Made by a program: the position numbers and the translations under genes. The notes beneath the pieces were generated by a model that was given only the letters and a program-made list of their open reading frames with translations, ran no database searches and was not told the DNA's origin. Below are positions 56,328 to 64,000 of a DNA stretch of 64,000 nucleotides, piece after piece. The stretch's first letter is position 1. Every line of letters starts with the position of its first letter. The DNA comes from an uncultured Clostridia bacterium. GTDB lineage: Bacteria; Bacillota; Peptococcia; Peptococcales; Peptococcaceae. The stretch is from the NCBI GenBank assembly GCA_944391625.1, contig CALXUG010000004.1, forward strand, positions 96,279-160,278, read 5' to 3'.

Positions 56328-56828
56328 TTACATTTTTCCGGCTTTTTTCATTTCATCCACGTATTTCTGCGGGGCAACTTCATCAAAGGGCCAGGAAATA
56401 TCCATCATTTCACGGCACTGCGGACATTCTTTTGGCGCTTCTTCGGCAACAATGCTATAGCCGCAAACGGAACATACAAATGTTTTTAACTTTGCAACCG
56501 CTTCTTTGTTTGCTAATAATTCATCCACATATCTTTGTGGGGCAACTTCGTCAAAGGGCCAGGAGATATCCATCATTTCACGGCATTGCGGGCACTCTTT
56601 TGGTGCCTGGTCAGCAATGATGCTGTAACCGCAAACGGAACACACAAAACGTTTTGCTTTGTGATCTACTAATTTTGCTGCCATTTCTTCTGCATATTTT
56701 TTTGGCGCAACTTCGTCAAAGGGCCAGGAGATATTCATCATTTCACGACATTTCGGACACTCTTTTGGTGCTTCTTCTGCTTCTACAACATAACCGCAAA
56801 CGGAACAAACATATTTTTTCATAGCCAT
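56328..56828 (-). CDS. Protein with three tandem rubredoxin-like modules
   Basis: 166 residues made of three repeats of about 55. Each has CSVCGY, 11-12 residues, CPxCREMM, then ISWPFDEVAP and a short helix (the first reads MNISWPF). The four Cys of each module would bind Fe or Zn. The repeated ISWPFDEVAP tail is not part of standard rubredoxin. ATG 56828 lies behind GGAGGAG. It is next to rubrerythrin, so a role in oxygen or peroxide defence or electron transfer is likely but inferred. Confidence 0.85.
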   Translation of the reverse strand: MAMKKYVCSVCGYVVEAEEAPKECPKCREMMNISWPFDEVAPKKYAEEMAAKLVDHKAKRFVCSVCGYSIIADQAPKECPQCREMMDISWPFDEVAPQRYVDELLANKEAVAKLKTFVCSVCGYSIVAEEAPKECPQCREMMDISWPFDEVAPQKYVDEMKKAGKM

Positions 56829-57131
56829 AGTAAACTCCTCCAGAATATATAATAGATTCACTTTTGTATCAGAAACCAGCTGGAATTTTGTTCTTTTATT
56901 TTATACCCCGGCAAAAAAAGACTTAAACAACAATTTATAAAATTTTCAAAAATTTTTTCTGAAACAGAAAAGTTGCCGGCTCACTGCTATATTTTCCGGT
57001 CGATTCATGCTATAATATCTACGGTTTTCTCGCAGCAATCAAGGATAAAATAAATTGCCGAAACACTATTGTAAAAAACAGTTCTGGTATATACTACTAT
57101 CAGACAAAATAAATGTTCAGGAGGTTTTTCT

Positions 57132-58907
57132 ATGTCCAACGAAAAAGATACCTGGGATCTTACCCATATGTTTCAGGATGCCGCCCACTGGCGTTCTCAA
57201 CTGGAAGAAGCCAAATCATTAGCCAAAATATTGGCTTCTATGCAGGGCACCATCACAGCCGATGGGCAGCAGCTTTACACCGCGCTGCAATTAAATGATA
57301 CTTTAGGCGAAACACTGACTGCCCTGTTTGTCTACGCTAAAATGTACTTTGACCAAAACATGTCCAACAGCGAGGCCAAAGATCTTTATGAAACAGCCGA
57401 CAGCGCCTATACTGCCATCGCAGAACAGTTATCCTTCTTGGAGCCGGAACTGTTAGAAATAACACCGGAGCAATTCCAACAATATGTACAGCAGCAACCG
57501 GCATTGAAACTCTACCAGTTTTTGATGGAAGGGTTATTTGAGAAGAAAGAACATATTTTCAATCAGCAGATCGAAGAAATTTTAAGCAAAATGGGCTCTC
57601 TGGGCAATTCTTTTGAAAAAACCTATGACGACCTTACTGTAAACGATATTTGCTACCCGGAAATTACAACGCCGGAAGGACAAACAATGGAGGTCAACAA
57701 CAATAACTATCAGATTGCCCTGATTCATCCTGATGCAGCTTTTCGCGCTCAATTTTTTGATAAATTATTGGGTGTCTACAAGCAGTATATCAACACCATC
57801 ACCTCTATTTATTATGGCTCTGTCAAAAATGATGCCTTTATTGCCAAAAGCCGCAAATATCCATCGGCGCGGGCTATGGCGTTGAGCGATAATCATATTG
57901 CAGAAGATGTTTACGATAATCTGATTACCACGGTGCGTCAAAATGTGGCGCCGCTGCAGGACTATGTGACACTGCGCAAGGAGGTTCTGGGTTTGCCGGA
58001 AATTCACTTCAGTGACTTATTTGTGCCATTGGTGCAGGAAGTGGACCGCACGTATACCTACGAAGAAGCCCAGCAGATCGTATTAGAAGCCACAGCCATA
58101 CTGGGCGACGATTATACTGCCGTTTTGAAGGAAGCCTTTGAAAATCGCTGGATCGACGTATATCCTGCCAAAAACAAAGCAACTGGAGCATATGCCATTC
58201 ATTCCTATGGATATCATCCTTTCTCTCTGCTGAATTTTACCGGCACATTAAACGATGTCTTCACCATTGCGCACGAACTGGGCCATGTGATGCACAGCTA
58301 TTACAGCAACAAGCATCAGCCGTTCGTTTATTCTGACTACTGCATCTTTACTGCTGAAGTGGCTTCTACTGTAAACGAGCAGCTGCTCTTTGCTTATCTG
58401 TATAAAAACAGCCGGTCCGATGCAGAAAAAGCATTGCTGCTCTGCAACCAGCTGGATAATATCCGCTCCACTTTGTACCGTCAGACCTTGTTTGCTGACT
58501 TTGAGCATCAGACCCACCAAATGGTGGAACAGGGACAGCCATTGCTGCCTGATATTCTGTGTAGCCGTTATCGGGATTTGTACCAGATTTATCACGGTGA
58601 GGATTTTGTCATTGATGATGCGTTGACTTACGAATGGGCTCGTATCCCTCATTTTTATCGGGCATTTTATGTATATCAATATGCAACCGGTATTTCTGCG
58701 GCTGTCAGCATTTCTAAAAAAATTCTGGAAGGCCAGCCCGATGCAGTCAAAAATTATCGGCACTTTTTAACCTGCGGCGGTTCGGACTATCCCATCAATT
58801 TATTAAAAATTGCCGGTGTGGATATGGCCAGCCCGCAGCCGGTGGAAGATACCTTGCAGTATTTCCAGCAAACATTGGAACAGTTAAAACCTCTGTTAAA
58901 AAAATAA
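57132..58907 (+). CDS. pepF: Oligoendopeptidase F-type M3 metallopeptidase
   Basis: Cytosolic zinc peptidase that cuts short peptides. 591 residues with the start WDLTHMFQD, and the catalytic HELGH near residue 381 followed by the third Zn ligand in FTAEVAST. Length and layout fit PepF. A TATAAT (57011-57016) lies upstream; the ATG follows CAGGAGG. Confidence 0.95.
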   Translation: MSNEKDTWDLTHMFQDAAHWRSQLEEAKSLAKILASMQGTITADGQQLYTALQLNDTLGETLTALFVYAKMYFDQNMSNSEAKDLYETADSAYTAIAEQLSFLEPELLEITPEQFQQYVQQQPALKLYQFLMEGLFEKKEHIFNQQIEEILSKMGSLGNSFEKTYDDLTVNDICYPEITTPEGQTMEVNNNNYQIALIHPDAAFRAQFFDKLLGVYKQYINTITSIYYGSVKNDAFIAKSRKYPSARAMALSDNHIAEDVYDNLITTVRQNVAPLQDYVTLRKEVLGLPEIHFSDLFVPLVQEVDRTYTYEEAQQIVLEATAILGDDYTAVLKEAFENRWIDVYPAKNKATGAYAIHSYGYHPFSLLNFTGTLNDVFTIAHELGHVMHSYYSNKHQPFVYSDYCIFTAEVASTVNEQLLFAYLYKNSRSDAEKALLLCNQLDNIRSTLYRQTLFADFEHQTHQMVEQGQPLLPDILCSRYRDLYQIYHGEDFVIDDALTYEWARIPHFYRAFYVYQYATGISAAVSISKKILEGQPDAVKNYRHFLTCGGSDYPINLLKIAGVDMASPQPVEDTLQYFQQTLEQLKPLLKK

Positions 58908-58925
58908 TCCTGCTTGTCAATGCAA

Positions 58926-58976
58926 CAACACCTGTTTTCTGCCACTCCGATTGGCAGGCAACAGGTGTTGTTTTTC
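58926..58976 (+). terminator. Terminator after pepF
   Basis: CAACACCTGTT (58926-58936) pairs with AACAGGTGTTG (58960-58970), with inner CTGCCA/TGGCAG pairs, followed by TTTTTC. Confidence 0.9.
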
Positions 58977-59092
58977 TCCCTTTTAGGTTAAGTGTTGCTA
59001 AAGCTCACCCCATCGATCCTAATGTAGATTTATTCACCAGGGGACATAACAAGAGGCAGGAGCCGTTTGGCTCCTGCCTCTTTTCTTCGGAC

Positions 59093-61648
59093 TTATTCAA
59101 GAGTCGCTTTCAGAAGGTTCTTTGCATCATTACTAGAAGAAATAGACTTCTCCAGTTCCTCAATAGACTCAACTACTGCATTTCCGATCCGCTCAACCAC
59201 ACCTCTGTCTTTCGGAATAGGAATGGGTATATCAGCAATAATATCGGGTTCCAGATGCTCTTGGTTAGTACCATAGGCATTTTTCAGCATTAAACTCTGT
59301 CCCAGTTCGCTCTGCAAGAATTCGTACAAATATCCTCTCAGTGGTATATCGTCCACAATAATGCGGATCAAGTTATTAGTAGCTACATGGCCGTCATGTT
59401 GATTTAGAGCATAAGTAACTCGACCCAATGTACCAGAGTCAGAAACCAGAATGTATCCCTTATGTATTGTCAATGCATCTAAATGTTTCTTTACCTGGGC
59501 AGTTGCCTTGGAACTATCCAGATATTTGACATTGTCCGAGTTCAGCTGAGTCAAAGCTGTTCCTGTAAAGTATTTACGGATAGTAGGGCCAGTTGTTACA
59601 CCAAAATCTGCATAAGGTCTTTTGAAACGAGGACCATTAAACACTCTGGCGATATCGCCAAGTCTATGTACCTCAAAATTGTCACGCTCTCCAAGGGTTA
59701 TGACCTTTTTGAATGCAGCGTTATGCTGAGGCAGGTAATGGACTGGATTAAAAGACAAAGTTTCTTGGTCTAACTCAGAGTAAGCTATTGTATATCTAAA
59801 CTCACTTTCGACCAAAGCTCCCTCTTTGAATTGCTGATAGGCAACTGCAATCTGAGACAAATCTTCGTCCAATACATGCTGACCATTTCTAACAATGGGA
59901 TTTCCCTCGGCATCTTTCTTGAATATTGCCTCTCCTCGGCTAGTCTGGCCAACCTTGTTGGAGATAGCCATAAAAATACGATAGTCCGTCGGAACAACCG
60001 CTTTCTTCTGCAGGAAGATAACAGAAGCCTTAGATCCACAGAATGGCTCAAAGGTGTCCTCATGCAGATTGATAACAGCAAGAATTTTTGCTTTCTTGCA
60101 TACTGTTTTTCTAACTGCAAATGCTTCTCTGTTATCAAGCTGACCCTTTGCCATGACTATACCAATGATACCATCATCCTTGACCCAGTCCAAACACTTT
60201 TCGAGGAACAGCAGTTCGGGTGCTACACCGGTTCGGTCATTCAATCTTTCGGAGTATATGATATCTCCGTGTTCAGAAACTTCCCATTGATGACCATTCT
60301 TATACTGAGACAAAATGTTGGCTTCTTTAATTCTCAGGTCATGACCAGATCCAAAAGGTGGGTTTGTTAGAATTATTCTTGGTTTTCCAATTCCACAAAT
60401 ATCATTGAACCGAGCAGACAACTTGCTAACTGAGTCAAGGCTGTTTGCATGCTCGATACCACCATGACCATCCTTGCCAAGTAGCATATTTGCCTTTGCA
60501 ATCTTAACCAGCTTAGGAGAAATATCTACACCAAACAGCTGATGAACAACATTTCTTTTCAGCACTTCTTTAGCGTTAGCTGTTCTATGCGAGGTATCAA
60601 TGGTATCAAAAATGTAATTCATTGCAGCAAGAATAAACCCGCCACTACCACAAGCAGGGTCCAAAATAATGTCTCGCTCTGTCGGTGAGGCCATTTTTAC
60701 CATCATGTTAATTACCAAGCGATTGGTAAAATATTGACCGCGCTCACCTTTTAGATGTGATGCTACATAAATTTCGTATGCAGTACCGATCACATCATGT
60801 GGAGAGTCCATAAATGAATACTGCTGCAACTGAGAAATTACAACGGCCAACTGACTATTTGAAGCAGTAATTTCTTCAGTAGAAGAGAACACATCCTTGT
60901 ATCTGTCTCGCACAGCATAAAAGAGTTTCCTTACTCGCTCACAGGCAATATTTCGTGCGTGTTCATTCTTGAACTCTTCGGGTGTAATGTGGAAATCACA
61001 ATCTTCTTTTGCGCTAGACTCATCCTCAATCTTTGACAAGATGATACGAACCATGTCCAATGCAATATCCTCAGAGTCAATACCGGAACGATAAATAGCA
61101 TTGTGGCAACGGCGAAAAGCCAACTTCAGATCCACAGGTACAATTAAATCGCTCTTTTTGTACTTTCCAATGCTGTCCCATGCTTGCTCATATTTTGGCA
61201 ATCCCAGCCATGAAATAATAGCTCCAGTGCTGGCATCTTTTCTGTAAAAATCAATTTTATTGCCATTAGTCCAAAATCCACCCTGAGCAGAGGTTGCGCT
61301 CATATAAGAGCTTAACTGTCCGTCAGAATCTGGAATGTTTGGTGCTTTGCACTCAGCAATAATATAAATGTTTCCTTGATCGTTACTTGCACAGGCAGTC
61401 ACATTGTTATAAACCACAATATCGGCACGCTTAACTTCTCTGCCTATGTTTATAGTCCTTTCGATTCCAATATGAGATGCCGGATATCCAAACTCACAAT
61501 GTAGAATTTGCACCATTTTCTGCCTGATGCGTTCTTCAGGAGTATTCGGCCTTTTAACATCATTGTCTAAATAATCAATGATTTTGCCATCTGCATCTAA
61601 TGTGATTTGAAATTCTTGAGCCTCGACCCAGCTATCAATATCCGCCAT
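59093..61648 (-). CDS. Single-chain nuclease-methylase-specificity enzyme (Type IIG-like)
   Basis: 851 residues. Order: HSDR_N-type PD-(D/E)xK nuclease region (about 30-130; RADIVVY ... IIAECKA), N6-adenine methylase (about 250-560; DPACGSGGF and NPPFGSG), and a C-terminal part like a Type I specificity subunit (about 640-851), ending in a coiled coil (IEELEKSISSS). No helicase-type ATPase is present, so it is not a Type I R subunit. ATG 61648 with GAGG upstream is preferred over GTG 61654. It stands alone beside an IS element. Confidence 0.87.
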   Translation of the reverse strand: MADIDSWVEAQEFQITLDADGKIIDYLDNDVKRPNTPEERIRQKMVQILHCEFGYPASHIGIERTINIGREVKRADIVVYNNVTACASNDQGNIYIIAECKAPNIPDSDGQLSSYMSATSAQGGFWTNGNKIDFYRKDASTGAIISWLGLPKYEQAWDSIGKYKKSDLIVPVDLKLAFRRCHNAIYRSGIDSEDIALDMVRIILSKIEDESSAKEDCDFHITPEEFKNEHARNIACERVRKLFYAVRDRYKDVFSSTEEITASNSQLAVVISQLQQYSFMDSPHDVIGTAYEIYVASHLKGERGQYFTNRLVINMMVKMASPTERDIILDPACGSGGFILAAMNYIFDTIDTSHRTANAKEVLKRNVVHQLFGVDISPKLVKIAKANMLLGKDGHGGIEHANSLDSVSKLSARFNDICGIGKPRIILTNPPFGSGHDLRIKEANILSQYKNGHQWEVSEHGDIIYSERLNDRTGVAPELLFLEKCLDWVKDDGIIGIVMAKGQLDNREAFAVRKTVCKKAKILAVINLHEDTFEPFCGSKASVIFLQKKAVVPTDYRIFMAISNKVGQTSRGEAIFKKDAEGNPIVRNGQHVLDEDLSQIAVAYQQFKEGALVESEFRYTIAYSELDQETLSFNPVHYLPQHNAAFKKVITLGERDNFEVHRLGDIARVFNGPRFKRPYADFGVTTGPTIRKYFTGTALTQLNSDNVKYLDSSKATAQVKKHLDALTIHKGYILVSDSGTLGRVTYALNQHDGHVATNNLIRIIVDDIPLRGYLYEFLQSELGQSLMLKNAYGTNQEHLEPDIIADIPIPIPKDRGVVERIGNAVVESIEELEKSISSSNDAKNLLKATLE

Positions 61649-61800
61649 GAGCACACCTCTTCCTAAATTATCGTGTGTACTCCAAAATTATAGCATGTTC
61701 TCTAAAATATCGCAATATATCATTGTTCCACATCTAATCACTAAAATTCGACAAAAGGCTCAGAAGCCGGTTGACCTCTGAGCCTCATTTTGTATAGGTT

Positions 61801-62523
61801 TTATATGATTTTCCCCTTTTTAAGAGGAAGATTGCTTGCTATTCCTAGCAATATAAAAGAAAACAGCATAAATAATGCCATATGCAAAGATTCCCCCCAA
61901 CTAGTAAAGAGTACCCCAATAGTTACCACTATGCACATCACGGTCAAGATACTAGCAAATACAAAAATAATACTTGTCTGCTTTATCCTATCAATAGCAT
62001 CAGCTGTTATAAAATGTATCCCATAATCGTCTTTTTCGACAAGTAAAAGCAAACGGTCACTTATTGACTTCTTAGTGTCAACGGCATACAAATCTACGCA
62101 GTATCCCAAATATTCTTCCCCATTAAGGTCGCTATAAGGACTATGCATAATCGTAAATGCCTCAGAATCTCTTAGCTGTCCAACCTTAATAAATACCCAG
62201 TATTTCCCGTTTGGGCTTGAGTATAATGTTTGCTTGAGTGTAGGTATGTACTTGTTTATCCTATCTTTGCTAATGTTTATAATTCTTCTGTGTTCTGCTT
62301 TTGTTATTTGCAGTCTATAAGTAGGCTGCTCCTTCTTTATTTCTTCTTTGCAATACTCAAAATCCTCAAGCTCTGCAAGTTCATCATTTGTGGCTTTTTC
62401 TTGCATCGGTTCACTGTTGTCCAGACCTATTCTCGACTGGTTATGTATTATCTCTTTGCCACATTGATAGCAGAATCTTGCAGATGTGTTAGTGATCTCA
62501 GCCCCACAATTCATGCAATACAT
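61801..62523 (-). CDS. Zinc-ribbon membrane protein of unknown function
   Basis: 240 residues: N-terminal double-CxxC zinc ribbon (CMNCGAEI, FCYQCGKEI), a soluble middle part (about 70-170), two membrane segments near the C terminus and a basic end. The start is at the Met before YCMNCG with GGGAG upstream. It lies between the Type IIG-like gene and the transposase; no relation to either is visible. Confidence 0.78.
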   Translation of the reverse strand: MYCMNCGAEITNTSARFCYQCGKEIIHNQSRIGLDNSEPMQEKATNDELAELEDFEYCKEEIKKEQPTYRLQITKAEHRRIINISKDRINKYIPTLKQTLYSSPNGKYWVFIKVGQLRDSEAFTIMHSPYSDLNGEEYLGYCVDLYAVDTKKSISDRLLLLVEKDDYGIHFITADAIDRIKQTSIIFVFASILTVMCIVVTIGVLFTSWGESLHMALFMLFSFILLGIASNLPLKKGKII

Positions 62524-62601
62524 AAATTTCACTCCCATCAAAAAATACATTATTTTGTTTAACTCTCAATTATTTCTCCGTCTATTTGAATGACATATAA
62601 C

Positions 62602-62633
62602 AGAGCCACCACGCATTTCTGAGTGATGGCTCT
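62602..62633. other. Hairpin behind the transposase gene
   Basis: AGAGCCACCAC pairs with the GTGATGGCTCT side. No good T-run, so it may be a weak terminator or part of the IS end. Confidence 0.4.
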
Positions 62634-62656
62634 GATTCTTAATTGTTGCAGACGAC

Positions 62657-63820
62657 TTAAACTTTCTTGGGGACCAAGCCTTTTGTGTTAAGCTCCAATT
62701 CGCGATTGGTAATGCTTTCATAATCAATTCCAGGTGTTGCTATATCGTGGGAGATTAGGGCATAGAGCTTGTCTACTTTATCGGTTGTAGATAGTTGTCC
62801 GTTTTTCTCTAACCACCAAAAGAGCATTAAACTAAGGTCTAAGTATTTAGTGGCGGGAGCCCGCTCAGATTGTTTTGGATAATAGTCTGCTATTCTGGCG
62901 TGCAGAGCATTGATGCGTCCTAAATTGTAAGCACCTTTAGCATGCTTGTCGGCCTCGATCTGTTCCAACTGTATTCGCTCCTTATGAGCAAAACCCGGAT
63001 AAGCGTTGTGACTGTCTGTCACGAGGATTGCATCGCTGGCAAATCTGCCCTGCAAACATTTTTCTACATCAGCTGTTTCTAATCTGCCAATGCATGCAGG
63101 CTTTACATAGAGGTTGCCGCTCCTATCCTTGCAGGTCAAGATACAGGTTTGGTCATTGCTGATACCTCGCTTATAGGTGTTGCTGGAACTGAGCAAATTT
63201 TCTAGCATTACAGGATCTTTTTGAAGTTCATTCCAAAATCCATACTTTTTTAGATAGTAGACCTTTTCCTCATAAGTCCTGTTGTGCCTTGGCATACGCC
63301 CCAAGGTGTAGATAAAAAACGCAGGATCTCTTTTACCCTTGAAGGATAAGGCTGTATAACACTCGTCGCACTCTGCTATATCCACAAAGCTATCCTGCTC
63401 ACCATACATTGCTTGCAATGCCATACATACCTTCTGCCGGTTATGCCACACTGTCGTTACGCTGGTGTCTATCATGTCGGCAATTTTTGAAAGGCTCAAA
63501 TTCTGCACCATCCCCAGCAATAAGCCTCGCCATTGAGCCGGGGTCAATCTGGAATGATATTGAAGGCTCCTACTTGTTTCCACGAAGGTTTTATGGCAAT
63601 CTTTGCAATAGTACCTTTGACGACCTGATTTGCGCCCATGCTTCTTGATGTCAATGCTCCCGCAGTGAGGACAGGCTGTGGGAATTTCCTCATCCTTTGA
63701 TAGTTCCTTGATGTTCTGACTTCCTGCCCTTTTTACTTCCAACCGTGACATGAGTTCGTTGACTTGCTCGTCAGTTAAAGAATCAACGCTTTTCATCAAC
63801 TCACTGAAGAAGTCGGACAT
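62657..63820 (-). CDS. IS1595-family transposase
   Basis: 387 residues. An N-terminal zinc ribbon (CPHCGSIDIKKHG, YYCKDCHKTF), a helix-turn-helix (LSLSKIADMIDTSVTTVWHNR) and a catalytic core with acidic residues in AECDECYTAL and VTDSHNAYPG. It looks intact. ATG 63820 follows AGGGGGA. I could not define the terminal repeats of the element with certainty. Confidence 0.88.
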   Translation of the reverse strand: MSDFFSELMKSVDSLTDEQVNELMSRLEVKRAGSQNIKELSKDEEIPTACPHCGSIDIKKHGRKSGRQRYYCKDCHKTFVETSRSLQYHSRLTPAQWRGLLLGMVQNLSLSKIADMIDTSVTTVWHNRQKVCMALQAMYGEQDSFVDIAECDECYTALSFKGKRDPAFFIYTLGRMPRHNRTYEEKVYYLKKYGFWNELQKDPVMLENLLSSSNTYKRGISNDQTCILTCKDRSGNLYVKPACIGRLETADVEKCLQGRFASDAILVTDSHNAYPGFAHKERIQLEQIEADKHAKGAYNLGRINALHARIADYYPKQSERAPATKYLDLSLMLFWWLEKNGQLSTTDKVDKLYALISHDIATPGIDYESITNRELELNTKGLVPKKV

Positions 63821-63874
63821 GGTAAGTCCCCCTAACAATATTCGATTGTCGCCGGCATCACAGATGCCAGTCCT

Positions 63875-64000
63875 TCAACCATAATCTAAGTTTTTGAGCA
63901 ACGCCTCCTTTTGCAGCGTCATTGCCCGCTGCTGGTATTGGGCAACGGACTGCTGTAATCTAGCCGCCTCTTTTAAGTACTCCTCCGCAGCCTCAAAATC
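63875..64000 (-). CDS. C-terminal end of an unrecognised protein (cut by window edge)
   Basis: 41 residues are visible up to a TGA at 63877-63875. Composition is coiled-coil-like (EEYLKEAARLQQ, QYQQRAMTLQKEA). It ends 55 bp ahead of the transposase start on the same strand. No family recognised; accessory DNA is likely. Confidence 0.5.
   Translation of the reverse strand, partial: DFEAAEEYLKEAARLQQSVAQYQQRAMTLQKEALLKNLDYG

Overview
The window is about 64 kb of AT-rich chromosome from a strict anaerobe of the Bacillota. Gene order polA-mutM-ytaF-coaE, PyrR-type and T-box attenuators, CIRCE control of groESL, a PASTA kinase, and the sporulation genes sigG and ytaF all point to Bacillota. The NADH-type FlxABCD-HdrABC complex, reverse rubrerythrin and FeoB point to anaerobic life. 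A Negativicutes-like relative is my best guess, but no rRNA or other strict taxonomic marker is present.

Layout. 1-5 kb: DNA repair and CoA synthesis (polA, mutM, ytaF, coaE). 5-7 kb: two exported or membrane proteins behind duplicated promoter regions, one of them a tandem GlcG/HbpS-domain protein. 7.7-14.4 kb: a seven-gene hdrCBA-flxDCBA operon, predicted to move electrons from NADH by flavin-based bifurcation, closed by a strong terminator. 15-18 kb: formyl-THF cyclo-ligase and CIRCE-controlled groESL. 18-25 kb: a CBS-domain protein, a feoA-feoA-feoB iron cluster, a DUF2325 protein, and an ABC transporter pair with no ATPase. 25-30.5 kb: nucleoid-associated protein, then prpC-prkC-rsgA-rpe. 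31-36.7 kb: a TetR regulator, a large SUFU/DUF2185 immunity-type protein with a TPR partner, and RNase HI. 36.7-41.6 kb: carAB under a PyrR-type attenuator, and tatA. 42-45.7 kb: AEC transporter, P-loop kinase, ACT protein and DUF711. 45.7-50 kb, minus strand: an operon behind a T-box whose specifier reads TGG (Trp), holding a GldA-like dehydrogenase and a Trp-type ABC transporter. 50-59 kb: purC, an MBL hydrolase, an AraC-GNAT regulator with an MFS exporter, sigG, rubrerythrin, a triple rubredoxin-like protein and pepF. 59-64 kb: accessory DNA with a one-chain nuclease-methylase-specificity enzyme, a zinc-ribbon membrane protein, an IS1595-type transposase and a cut-off gene.

The most striking non-coding feature is a pair of about 520-550 bp repeats at 30.5-31.06 kb and 41.67-42.2 kb. 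Each begins with a degenerate parS and, exactly 37 bp on, a perfect 16-bp parS (TGTTTCACGTGAAACA). Each continues into a long stretch whose hairpins are kept in both copies although the sequence of some arms differs. A third, hairpin-only relative lies at 35.72-35.87 kb. These look like a family of structured elements that carries the chromosome-partition site; I know of no described counterpart. Other points of note are the Trp T-box ahead of a dehydrogenase, the immunity-type proteins without a visible toxin, and three terminators in a row behind rubrerythrin.
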